Shown here: in pieces, positions 8,887-18,500 of the stretch
How positions within the stretch are numbered: the stretch's first letter is position 1
Layout of the letters: every line of letters begins with the position of its first letter
NCBI GenBank assembly: GCA_029243025.1
Contig: JAQWSU010000011.1
Location: forward strand, 1 to 64,000
Length of the DNA: 64,000 nt
Source: Pirellulaceae bacterium
Lineage (GTDB): Bacteria; Planctomycetota; Planctomycetia; Pirellulales; Pirellulaceae
Reading direction: 5' to 3'
Program-made: the position numbers and the translations under genes
The notes under the pieces: generated by a model
Database searches by the model: none
What the model saw: only the letters and a program-made list of their open reading frames with translations
What the model was told of the DNA's origin: nothing

Positions 8887-9429
8887 ATGAGCCTCGAACA
8901 AGACTTCCAAGCCCAACGCTTCGCCAACGGCTACGAGTTGGTCGATGGCGTTGCCATGCACGCCAAAAACCCTGACAACTTCCAGATTCCGCACTCGGTT
9001 TTAAAGAAACACGTCGGTGTTGGGCATTTCGTCGAAATCCGGATCGACTCACCCAGGTTTTCAGTCCACGATGATGCCGTGGAGAAATGCTTTTGCCCGA
9101 CTTGCAACGGCGAGGCTACCAAGCCGATCCTGAGCCACGATCATCCGGCTTCACTGCTGCCGTTGCCAAACCAGGACGTACCGTCTCGAGGCTGGGGCGA
9201 GGACTTTTGGGTGCAGATCACTGATCGCGACGGCGACTGGTTCAACGGTGTCGTGGATAACCCTTTGTACGAAGCCCGCCTTCACGAGCTTGCCTTGGGC
9301 GATTCGATCTGCTTCCATCAAGACCACATTCTGGCAGTCCACGGCAGTCATCGGCAAGAGATCGTGCTGGGGATGGATGCCGATGACTTAAAGACGTTGG
9401 CGCAGTGGCTCGGTGATCAGCGAAGGTGA
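8887..9429 (+). CDS. conserved hypothetical protein with DUF2314-like C-terminal part
   Basis: 180 residues from ATG 8887 with GAGAG just upstream. No signal peptide or membrane span. A CPTC pair lies near residue 70. The C-terminal third (EDFWVQITDRDGDWFNGVVD, then LALGDSICFHQDHI) resembles the DUF2314 pattern of a beta-rich domain ending in a Gly-Asp turn and an exposed His-Asp-His-Ile. The family has no assigned function, so I infer none. Its divergent neighbour is the DUF1643 gene, and the two probably share the palindrome at 8848-8880. It converges on the sulfatase gene that follows. Confidence 0.7.
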   Translation: MSLEQDFQAQRFANGYELVDGVAMHAKNPDNFQIPHSVLKKHVGVGHFVEIRIDSPRFSVHDDAVEKCFCPTCNGEATKPILSHDHPASLLPLPNQDVPSRGWGEDFWVQITDRDGDWFNGVVDNPLYEARLHELALGDSICFHQDHILAVHGSHRQEIVLGMDADDLKTLAQWLGDQRR

Positions 9430-9497
9430 AACCTGGGAAATCAGGGTATCACCGTCACCCCTGGAACTCCTGCCGATATTGTCGGCGAATGGTTGAA

Positions 9498-11108
9498 TCA
9501 TTGGAGGTCTCGCTGACTGTCCACATAGGGCGGTCGGTCGAAAGTGTCGGTAAGACGCGGATCGGCAGTCTCCTGAAGGACCGACATCAGACGTTTTGAC
9601 AACGCCGCTTTGGTCTTTGTGTAGGAATTGTCATTTGCCACATTCTTTAGCTGTGCGCGATCGCGACGCAGGTCGTAAAGCTCTTCACTTGGTCGGAGGT
9701 TCAATGTCAGATCGAACAGTGGGCGCACCTCCAACTCGTCGCGATGCGTGATCAGCCAAGCCTTCGTGAGGCTCGCATCGAGATCGGACATTGTGATCGT
9801 CGTATGCTGCTGAAGCTGTTCGTAGGTCGGTGCGCTGTCAATATCCAGGCCTCTTGGGTCGCCCATCGGCCAACGCTGTGGCTTAAAGTTGCGGATATAC
9901 AAGAAATCGGTCGTTCGTATCGCACGCATCGGGTACGGCAGATCGCCCTCTCGGGCGGAGTGGACATGCAATTCTCGACCCACAATTACGTGGTCTCGTT
10001 GCGGATCGACCCAGCCGTTGACATCGCTGGTTAACTGCTTTTTGAAGCTTCGTCCGTCCATGTTGGCAGGGACGTCGACATTTGTCAGTTCCAATAGCGT
10101 TGGCCCAATGTCCATCACGCTGACGAAGTCTTCGACATGACGACCTTTCATGATTAGTTTCGGATAACGCACCATCAAAGGCGCTCGAATTGCTAGGTCA
10201 TAACAATTCGTTTTTCCGCGCGGGACACCCGGGATACCGTGATCACCGGAGACGATGATAATGGTGTTGTTGAGTTGCCCACTCGATTCGAGTTCATCGA
10301 GCATCACTCCGAGCATGGCGTCCAGTGCCTGGATTTCACCGAGGTAGTCGGAGAAATCACGACGGATGTCTGCGACATCGGGCAGAAACTTTGGAATCAA
10401 TCCTTTGAGGCGATCCGGGTCGAGGTTCCAAAGATGCTTGCCTGAGTCTGGCGTGTAGGGGCGATGAGCGTTAATCGATCCATAAACAAAGAAAAATGGC
10501 TTTCCGTTCGGGCATCCTGCTAACACACGTTGCATCTCGCTGCGAGGGTGATCCAGTACCAGTTCCCGCCGTTTCAACTTTTCCGTGTCGTTGTCTGCAG
10601 TGCCGACGAAGAGACCGTATCGTTGATATTCGACTTTTGGCAGCTTGCGCGCTTTGGCGCCTAGCGGGCTCGGATCAAACGCGAACGTTTTCAAGCTTTT
10701 GCGAACGTAGTATCCGTCCTCGCGCAGCAGATTGACGAATTTGGGAAGCGTATGAAACGGGTTTTGGTATCCTTTCCAATTGCTCGCTTTGCCATTCAGG
10801 AATGCGCCGCTTCCGCAATTCCAGAAGTAACGTCCCGTCGCTAGCGATGCCCGGCATGGTCCGCATGAGGCAACCGGCACAAACGCATTTCGAAACAGAA
10901 CGCCCTCGTTTGCAATCCGATCGATGTTGGGTGTCTCGAGTAAATCGTTCAAGGAAGCAATTTCGGGATCGGAGTAGACGCTCGCATAACGTCCCCAATC
11001 GTCTGCGAAAAAAAACAGGATATTGGGTCGTTCTGCAGCGCTGGTTGTTGGGGAGCCAAATAAGCGGCCAATTAATAGCGCTAAAAATATGAATTTGAAG
11101 TTTGTCAT
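9498..11108 (-). CDS. secreted sulfatase (formylglycine type I)
   Basis: Starting at ATG 11108 gives a signal peptide (MTNFKFIFLALLIGRLFG) and 536 residues; a start at 11159 is also open but adds a polar leader before the signal. RPNILFFFADDWGRYA carries the first metal aspartates, and SCGPCRASLATGR holds the Cys-x-Pro-x-Arg site at residue 82 that is converted to formylglycine in this family. SGDHGIPGVPRGKTNCYDL supplies further metal ligands. It should hydrolyse sulfate esters, probably on polysaccharides, outside the cytoplasm. The maturation enzyme is not in this window. It lies 127 bases downstream of a DUF1592 gene on the same strand, but its own promoter cannot be excluded. Confidence 0.92.
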   Translation of the reverse strand: MTNFKFIFLALLIGRLFGSPTTSAAERPNILFFFADDWGRYASVYSDPEIASLNDLLETPNIDRIANEGVLFRNAFVPVASCGPCRASLATGRYFWNCGSGAFLNGKASNWKGYQNPFHTLPKFVNLLREDGYYVRKSLKTFAFDPSPLGAKARKLPKVEYQRYGLFVGTADNDTEKLKRRELVLDHPRSEMQRVLAGCPNGKPFFFVYGSINAHRPYTPDSGKHLWNLDPDRLKGLIPKFLPDVADIRRDFSDYLGEIQALDAMLGVMLDELESSGQLNNTIIIVSGDHGIPGVPRGKTNCYDLAIRAPLMVRYPKLIMKGRHVEDFVSVMDIGPTLLELTNVDVPANMDGRSFKKQLTSDVNGWVDPQRDHVIVGRELHVHSAREGDLPYPMRAIRTTDFLYIRNFKPQRWPMGDPRGLDIDSAPTYEQLQQHTTITMSDLDASLTKAWLITHRDELEVRPLFDLTLNLRPSEELYDLRRDRAQLKNVANDNSYTKTKAALSKRLMSVLQETADPRLTDTFDRPPYVDSQRDLQ

Positions 11109-11235
11109 TTTGGCTTCAAAGCGTGAGGAACGTTGAGGGAATCCGTTTCCAGATCGCATAAGCTTAATTTGTCGCGTCCGTTCAAGTTTTGAAAATGATT
11201 GCGGGTTGGCAGTGCATCAGCAGCGGGCCAAGCCG

Positions 11236-13926
11236 TTACTTTGTTCGAAACGCTTCACTTTGAACGAGCGAGTGAACGAACTCGCTAACGGCAAATTGTT
11301 TGCTCCGCGCTGAATTGGCAATTTCGTTAGCCAAGTCCGCATCGGTGAATCCAAAGGGACGACCTAAAGCGTACTCGATCAGGTGCTGGGTGAATCCTCG
11401 TGCGAAATCTTCTTCGCGCTCTGCGATGAGTTCTCGCAATTCGTGGTAGTCGCCAAAGACGGGGCCCTGGTGGAAAGCTCCTGAGACGTCAATCTCCCAA
11501 CTCTTTCCTTTTTTGGCTCTCTGCTTTTTCGCGACGGCGGGTTGGTAACTGTCGGTTGTGCGCCATTTTCCAGCAGCGTTGAAGTTTTCCAAGCCGAAAC
11601 CAATCGGATCGATTTTTCGGTGGCAACTTGCGCATTGAGCTTCTGCCTGGTGGGTAAGAAGTCGCTCGCGTGTGGTGAGGAGCTGATCTTTGAGGCGTGA
11701 GAGCTGCGGGACGTTCGGCGGCGCGGGGGGGGGTGGATCGTTCAGCAGATAACGCAGCACCCAGGCTCCGCGTTCTACCGGGCTACTTACAACGCCGTCG
11801 CTGCCCATGGCATGAATGGCAGCCATGCCCAGTAAGCCACCACGAACTGAATCGGCAGGTAGCTTGATTTTTCGAAATGCGTCGCCGGTGACGCCGTCGA
11901 TGCCATAGTAGTTAGCGAGCAGTCCGTTGATGAAGACGTAGTCGCTCTTCAGAAGCTTGTCGAGCCGGTTATCTTCCCCGCCGCGAAGCAGGTGGGCGAA
12001 CGATTGATAAACCTCTTCCCGCGCAGCGGCGCGAACGTTTTCATCGAAATCGCGATGCAGATTTGCGTCGAACTGAAAAAAGTCCAGCCGCTCCATGTTG
12101 AGCCACTGATGCACGAAGCCGGAGACGAATTCATCCGAGCTTGAATCAGCGATCAGCCGATTCACCTGTTCGCGGAGAACTCTCGGCCGATGTAACTCAT
12201 TTCGTTCCGCGAGATCCAGTAGTTGCCGATCTGGCGGAGCGCTCCAGAGGAAGTAGGCCAGACGCACGGCGAGTTCGTGGTCGTTGAGTTCGCGCCGCTC
12301 GGTTTCGTTGCCGGGTTCGTTGAGATAGAGAAAACCCGGCGAGGCGAGAATCACGCTGAGTGGCGTGCGGATGGCGACGTCGAAGGGATCGCCCGCTTTT
12401 CGCCGCACTTCAAAGATCGCCAGGAGTTTGTCGATGAAGGTTTCTTCAGGTTTTTCACCGCGAAAGGCGGCGTTGGTGAATTCGGTAAAGATAGCGCGAG
12501 CGCGTTCCGCTTCCGAACCGTCACGTGATGGATGTCTGCTGAGAATCGTCCGAAGCGGCGAAGGTGTTCCGTCTTCGGGCTGCGGACCCTCCAGTTCAAT
12601 CCAGTCAATCCAGATGGCCGGGTCAGTGCCATAGCCGTTGTTTCGCTTGTCGCGATTATAAGCATTCCGAAGACTCTTTGTATTTGTCGGTTGCCGTTCC
12701 TGAATGCCAAATTCACGCTGGGTATGAGCGCTGATCTCCAGTTGAGTCTCCACGATTTCTGGTTGTCTGATCGTCCCGGTGATCTGGTGGCTGCTGAGAG
12801 GAAAACCCGCAAATCCAGCCCGCACGCCGTTGCGGCGTTGGGGGTGTCCGATCTCGATGAAGTGACGGGATGACGGGGAGCCTTCCACCACTCCGGCGCG
12901 CACCCGCATGATATAGGTTCCGGACGGAAGCTTCTTTGGCGGTGGTGAAATGTCGAAGCGGCAGACTCCCCAGGCGAGTTTCAAGTACGCGCCTCGATCG
13001 TTGTGAGGGAGTGCGGCGTAATGCTTGAAGTAGGGGTATTTTCGAAGATATCCACCCTGATGGCTGAATGCGGCTCGTTGTGCATCCCTGAAACCGAAAT
13101 CCTTCGGATCGGGAGTCCCCTCCAGTAAATTTGCGTAGTAATAAAATCGAGTCGGGTTGTTGATTCGAGGGGTTGTTTTGCTTAGCTCCGCGATCTTTGC
13201 CAGATTCTCGGGAGTTGCTGCAGCCTTATCCACGCCCGCTTTCCAGCGCATAAAACGCTCGTGCTCCTCCTCCATGTTTTTTATTTGTCGTTCGTTTCCG
13301 ACGTTGACGGTCTCTTCCGGCTCGAATCGAAATAGCATCGGCTTTCGTCCAGCAGTCGTTCGTCGCTCGAACACTTCATCAATCGCGATGCGTCCCAGCT
13401 TTAGGTATTTTTCGAACTGGTCGCTGGAGAGAAAGAGTGACGCACCGGTCGTATCGAACGTCCCGGAGCCACCGTCGGCGGGAAGAGATTCGACATTGAC
13501 ATACACGCCCAGCAGATGTCGTATCGTGTTGCGGTACTCACGCCGGTTGAGCCGTCGCATCGTGATCTTGCCGCCTGAATCTGCCAGGACCTGACGCGCG
13601 ATGACCATGGTTCGAGCCAGATCATCAAGGAAATCCGTCTTCTCTGTATTGCCAGGCTGCTCGGAATCCTCCGGCGGCATTTCACCGGCATTCAGCGCGT
13701 TGAGCACCTTCTGCCAGAGTTCCGCTTGCTCGATGGTGGCGATGCGGAATGGCAGTTTTTCCAAATCGACGTTTCCTTCTCGCGTCTCGGAGTCGTGACA
13801 GTCGAGGCAGTGTGATTTGAAGAAGGCCCGGTGTTTTTCCGGAAGACGTGCTTCGGGCGGAGTAGCTCGCGCGAAGGCACAAAGGTACAAAGTTGCAATG
13901 CAAGTTGTGTAGGTAATTCGCGCCAT
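11236..13926 (-). CDS. DUF1592-type planctomycete cytochrome protein (locus 2)
   Basis: 896 residues from ATG 13926 with a short signal peptide (MARITYTTCIATLYLCAFARA). Heme site 1 is CLDCH at residues 40-44; site 2 is CASCH at 765-769 followed by KIDPIGFGLENFNAAG. Between them lie the DUF1587 start (MRRLNRREYRNTIRHLLGV), a long insert with carbohydrate-binding-like beta strands, and the DUF1592 core (LAVRLAYFLWSAPPD). The C-terminal DUF1585 part includes HLIEYALGRPFGFTDADL. Here the cytochrome gene follows the DUF1552 gene, the reverse of loci 1 and 3. The region around residue 240-330 (ARINNPTRFYYYANLLEGTPD type text) is not found in the other two copies. Confidence 0.93.
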   Translation of the reverse strand: MARITYTTCIATLYLCAFARATPPEARLPEKHRAFFKSHCLDCHDSETREGNVDLEKLPFRIATIEQAELWQKVLNALNAGEMPPEDSEQPGNTEKTDFLDDLARTMVIARQVLADSGGKITMRRLNRREYRNTIRHLLGVYVNVESLPADGGSGTFDTTGASLFLSSDQFEKYLKLGRIAIDEVFERRTTAGRKPMLFRFEPEETVNVGNERQIKNMEEEHERFMRWKAGVDKAAATPENLAKIAELSKTTPRINNPTRFYYYANLLEGTPDPKDFGFRDAQRAAFSHQGGYLRKYPYFKHYAALPHNDRGAYLKLAWGVCRFDISPPPKKLPSGTYIMRVRAGVVEGSPSSRHFIEIGHPQRRNGVRAGFAGFPLSSHQITGTIRQPEIVETQLEISAHTQREFGIQERQPTNTKSLRNAYNRDKRNNGYGTDPAIWIDWIELEGPQPEDGTPSPLRTILSRHPSRDGSEAERARAIFTEFTNAAFRGEKPEETFIDKLLAIFEVRRKAGDPFDVAIRTPLSVILASPGFLYLNEPGNETERRELNDHELAVRLAYFLWSAPPDRQLLDLAERNELHRPRVLREQVNRLIADSSSDEFVSGFVHQWLNMERLDFFQFDANLHRDFDENVRAAAREEVYQSFAHLLRGGEDNRLDKLLKSDYVFINGLLANYYGIDGVTGDAFRKIKLPADSVRGGLLGMAAIHAMGSDGVVSSPVERGAWVLRYLLNDPPPPAPPNVPQLSRLKDQLLTTRERLLTHQAEAQCASCHRKIDPIGFGLENFNAAGKWRTTDSYQPAVAKKQRAKKGKSWEIDVSGAFHQGPVFGDYHELRELIAEREEDFARGFTQHLIEYALGRPFGFTDADLANEIANSARSKQFAVSEFVHSLVQSEAFRTK

Positions 13927-13949
13927 ACTGTTATTCCGTAGTTATCGTT

Positions 13950-13998
13950 GTAGCTGCGCCCGCCAGAGCGTGGACCGTCGTCTGGAGACGGCAGCTAC
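13950..13998. repeat. imperfect hairpin element with GTAGCTGC / GCAGCTAC ends
   Basis: GTAGCTGC (13950-13957) and GCAGCTAC (13991-13998) are reverse complements, and inside them CGTC-TGGA-GACG (13979-13990) forms a second small hairpin. It occupies most of the 94 bases between the DUF1552 and DUF1592 genes of locus 2. It may be a processing or attenuation structure or a dispersed intergenic repeat. Confidence 0.5.
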
Positions 13999-14020
13999 AT
14001 TCAACTTCTTATTCGCAGTG

Positions 14021-15322
14021 CTACGCCTTCAGTTCCTTCACAATGCCAGTGCTGTCGCCATGTCGTTCGGCGTTCATGCCAATTCCCTGCAGCATCGTTA
14101 GCCATACATTGCTCAGTGGCGTATCCTTTGGCAGGACCAGGTGCTGCCCCAGCTTCAGATTCGCTCCACCGCCTGTGAGGACCGTTGGGCAGTTGTCGAG
14201 GAAGTGAATCGAACGAATATTGGAGCCGTAAGCCAACGCCACATGATCGAACAGACTTGAACCGTCGACCTCTTTTGTTGCTTTGAGCCTGTCGATCAAA
14301 CCGGCGACCAATTCGCTCTGAACTTCGTCGCGTTTCTTTGACGCCTCCATCCGCTGACCGGGTGAGTAGTGGCTCATATTGTGAGGAGCCACGTCGAGAT
14401 CTAAACTTGTCAGCAGATTTTTGACAGGCTGGCGATAGGTCATTACCCGAGTGCTGTCAGTCTGCAGAGCGGCGACGATCAGGTCATACATGACTTTGAT
14501 CTCTTCTCGCCCTTTCAATCCTGGCTCGGGTTCGTCGATCGGCGGTTTTGCCTTGGGAACTTCCAGCCATTCTTTGTCCTTACTCAGTCGCGTCTCGATA
14601 TCGCGAATGCCTTGGAAATACTCGCCGAGTTTGTCCTTGTCCGTTTTCGTCAAACCACGCTGCACACGCCGAGCTTCCGTGAGAACTGCATCCAGCACAC
14701 TGCGTTGTTCGGCCATCGCCGCCTGGCGTTGTTCCAGTGGCAGATTATCGGCAGAGAACAATTTATGAAACACCTCGACAGGCGTGTTGAAACCAGCCAC
14801 TGGTTTTCCGTACTGATCCCAAGCCAGTGACAGCCCCGGTCCATGACCGGATGCACTCGCATCAGTGCTGCCAAGCTGCACCGACGCATAACGTGTGTGT
14901 TGGCCAAGTTGCCGAGCCGCGACCTGATCGGCGGAGATGCTGTTGGACATACTTTGCCCCGGAGCGGCAAAGCGATTTGCCCCTGTTAACCAGAACGTAC
15001 TGCCCCAATGCGCTTCGTTGCTGAATTGGTTCGAGCAACCCTGCACGACGGTGATGTCTTCTTTGTGTCGTGAAAGTGGCTTGAGGCCCTCAGGCAGGTC
15101 GTAGTCGGCCCCGGTTTGTTCGAGAGCGGGAAACCAGGTTTCCTGCGTCACGCCAAACCCGAAGCCGAGAAAGACCAAGCGTTTGGGCGGTGTCGCAGTT
15201 GCAGTCTGCGCTGCCCCAGCGGAGCGACGGAATCCGATCGACTCGAGCGTTGGTAACGCAACCAGCGCTCCCGCTCCGCGAAGAAAATGACGACGATGAA
15301 GACCCTTGAATTGTGTGTTCAT
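14021..15322 (-). CDS. DUF1552 (HXXSHH) exported partner protein (locus 2)
   Basis: 433 residues from ATG 15322; another ATG at 15343 would add seven residues. MNTQFKGLHRRHFLRGAG with GALVALPTLES is a twin-arginine signal. The body follows DUF1552: SISADQVAARQLGQHTRYAS, the helical KLGEYFQGIRDIETRL, and MYDLIVAALQTDSTRVMTY. At the place where the family has its histidine cluster this copy reads YGSNIRSIHFLDNCPTVL, so only one histidine remains of the group seen in the other two copies. That may change or abolish metal binding. It is the first gene of locus 2, with the cytochrome gene downstream. Confidence 0.92.
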   Translation of the reverse strand: MNTQFKGLHRRHFLRGAGALVALPTLESIGFRRSAGAAQTATATPPKRLVFLGFGFGVTQETWFPALEQTGADYDLPEGLKPLSRHKEDITVVQGCSNQFSNEAHWGSTFWLTGANRFAAPGQSMSNSISADQVAARQLGQHTRYASVQLGSTDASASGHGPGLSLAWDQYGKPVAGFNTPVEVFHKLFSADNLPLEQRQAAMAEQRSVLDAVLTEARRVQRGLTKTDKDKLGEYFQGIRDIETRLSKDKEWLEVPKAKPPIDEPEPGLKGREEIKVMYDLIVAALQTDSTRVMTYRQPVKNLLTSLDLDVAPHNMSHYSPGQRMEASKKRDEVQSELVAGLIDRLKATKEVDGSSLFDHVALAYGSNIRSIHFLDNCPTVLTGGGANLKLGQHLVLPKDTPLSNVWLTMLQGIGMNAERHGDSTGIVKELKA

Positions 15323-15382
15323 GGCAAAAGATCTGGAGATCATGGCTTGGCGTCTAAGCAGCCTGATTTCGTACCTTCCGGT

Positions 15383-15511
15383 TTACTCTGCGTAAATTAA
15401 AAATGAATCCAGTCCCTTTTTCTTTCCGATGATTGACTTGCCGTTTGAGCTCCGCAGTAGCGCCTGGGCTCGCTCAAAGTTGGTCAGAAGAGGATGGCCG
15501 TATGAGCTTTT
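15383..15511 (-). pseudogene. coding-like C-terminal relic
   Basis: Between the large fusion gene and locus 2, the minus strand is open for 42 codons from a TGA to TAA and reads like a protein end: YGHPLLTNFERAQALLRSS, then NGKSIIGKKKGLDSF and LIYAE. There is no start codon or ribosome site. It is probably what remains of a deleted gene. I do not recognise the family. Confidence 0.35.
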
Positions 15512-15526
15512 TCACGCGCGTCGCTA

Positions 15527-18500
15527 CTACTTGGATTGTACCTCGAAATGATGCAGCACGTTCTTGAGCAGTTTGCTCATGGATTCGTCATGATAAACGC
15601 CCCAAGAAGTCGCGATCGATCCTGTATGGAACAGGCGACCGCCTTCAGGACGTTCCCAGTAGATGATTTCAGCGATTGTTTGGTCGTTGCCAGTGCGCGG
15701 TTTATGGCCTTCCGCGTTGTAGTCAATGACCCGCCGCTCGTCGTTGCTACTAGCGACGGTGACAATTCCCTTAGGTTCGATTAGTCCTTTGATGACGGAA
15801 TCTGCCGTCGCCCGTTGCAGCGTTGATAACCGAACGTCGAACTCGTGTCCCACCGCGCCCACTCCCTCCTCAATAAATCCAAATACATCACCCTTCTCGA
15901 GTCCGACCTGATGAGGCTGGTTGAAAAGGAAATGGTCTGGTTGGTCAACGTGATAAGGCTTGAACGCGCCGCCCCAACCGATGCATGTGAGTCCGATCAC
16001 CTTCCAGGCAGGATAGCCGCAGAAACGCATTAAACTGCCGCGTTGGAAATCGTGACTGTGATAGAGTTCACCCACTTGGGCGAGCCGCCGCCCGCCGATT
16101 CCCGTTCCGTACTTGCGGCACTCCATGAATTCGCCCGTTTCGTCAAATGTCACCCGCCAGAACATCGTGTTGCCCGACAAGACAACCGCATCGCCACCCG
16201 CTTTGAGGTAACGGTCGAGTCCGTGATAGGCGCGGGCCGACCAGTACTCGCTGTGTCCATTGATGACAACGGCTTGATAGTCGCGCAGTACCTCGGGGTT
16301 CCGGTCCAGGTCGCGGTCGGTGATTACGTCGTAATCGTACCCGTGTTGGTCAAGCCAGAGATGCAAAAAACGCTCGCCACGCATGAGATGGCTGTAGGAC
16401 TGGTTGATGTAGGTTTTGTTCGGACCAGCCGCAGGCCAAGGTAGCTTCAACCCGATCTTATAAGTGGGTTGGCCATGGCGATGATCTCGGTAGCAGCTGT
16501 AGGCGGGAGCGCCGGGATGACTGGTAGCCAGTCCTTGCGTGTCCATTTGGGTGAGGCCTGGTTGCTGATTGATCGGGAAAGGCGCCGAGTTGTAAGCGAG
16601 CCACGTGTTGGAAGAAACGAGTACCAGTAATGGCGCTTTGGGGCGAGAGACGGGGCGCCGCACGATGAAAGTTGTGAAGTAACGCATTGGTTTGCCATCG
16701 ACCTCGAGATCGAAACGACCCGCATAGATTCCGGATTTGGCGTCCGTGTCGATGCCGAATTTGTGGCTGATGTCCCAACGTGCATTGTACAGTTCGTCTG
16801 ATGCGAGTCGTAGTCCGTGGCCCCGTTTCGGATCTTTCGTCGGATCGTACTCGGTATCGTGTCGTCCAATGGCGGCCGCGTCAAAGCTTGGCCCACCGAT
16901 CATCCATGTGCCTCGGTTGATGATCTGACCATGCCTTCCGTCGACACCCGAATCGGCGACGCGGGTGCCGCGTTCTTCGCTGAACGGCCAGCACGCAAGC
17001 ACGGCATTACCTTTTGGGATGGTCGTCCCGCGATCGGCAAATCGATTTTTGATTTGATTTAGGTCAATCGCTTGGTCATAGAGGGCTACCATGGCAATAT
17101 CGCCATTATAAAAATTTTCTGCAGCGCCCTTGCTGCCGTAGGCGCCGATCCTGAGCGCCGTCTTTCCAGGCCGAACGACACCATTAAATGGGAATTCGCC
17201 CGCCAGTTTTCCATCGATGAAAATACGTTTCACCTTTCCGTCCCAGGTTCCCACAACGTGATGCCAACGTTGAGGCTTGATCAGGTCTGGTTTAGTTTGA
17301 TGAAGAGACGAATTATTGAGCTCACCCCCATCGTCCGTGATAAACGCGATCCGACCCTCGCTGATGAACAGTCCAATCCCGCTATGTTCAGGATAATCAT
17401 GTTGAGTGATCAAGCCTTGCCAACCGCTGATCGCGAAGGGACGGATCCAACATTCCAGGGTCAGTTGGGTCAGCCGTCTATCATTGGGCAAGCCGCCTGC
17501 GACATGCACGTACGACCCAGGATGGATCGGCTGTGTCTTAGGCTCTTCGACGCGAAATGTTTTGAGCACCGGATCTTTGTCGCGGTTCTTAGGTTCGGAT
17601 CCAAGTTTCACAATGCTTAACTTGTAGGGGACGCTACTGCTGACCCGGAATTCGATGTCTTCGCCCGCGGCAATGCTCTTCTGGGCATAGGCATGCAGGC
17701 CTGGCAGAGTGATCGCGTGATGGGGTGGGATGTTGTTTTTGATTGAATCCGCTTCGATTGAAGCAGGCTCCGTCGCGGGCTTCGACTCCTTGAGATAAGC
17801 CACGAGGTCGACGATTTCTTCGGGTTTCAACAGTTGGTCAATCCCGTCGGGCATCAATGAGACGCTCGAGTATCTCGCCTCTTCGATTTTCCGAAACGCG
17901 ATCGGTTGCACAACTCCTGCTGCCGACGAAAGGAATATCTTGTCAACCGTTTCCTTCACGGGTAGTCCGGATAGTGTCCTTCCATCCTTCGTCAGGATGT
18001 TCACCACTTCGTGGTAACGAGCAATGGATGCGCTGGGAAAAACAATCGCTTCCAGCAGATCCATCTCATTGCGAATGGCGCCGATTCTTGTCAAGTCCGG
18101 ACCCAAGCGAGTGCCCTGTTCGCCTTTGATGTGACAGATGGTGCATTTTGATTTCTCTTGATTGTTGAACAATCTTGCGCCTCGCTGTGCGTCACCTTTT
18201 GGCAAAAATGCTGCAAGCTCCTCGAGGCGTTCTTTTTGTCGTGCGACCTGATCGGGTTCAGGTTTCGGGGATTCGGCGAGTTGGATTTCAGGGAAGGCAT
18301 CTGCTGTAACAGTTCGTCGATCAGTTTTCTGCATGAGCCGAACCTGTTTTCCGACGGGATGGGCTGCAGGCAGGAGTTTCGTCTGCCCAATCTCATAGAT
18401 CGCATAGATCAGGGCATGTCGCAAGAATGGATCCAGCTCATTCGAATAGGAATTCAACAGTGGCTCGACGGCTTCGTTGTTACCAATCCTGCCGAGGGCC

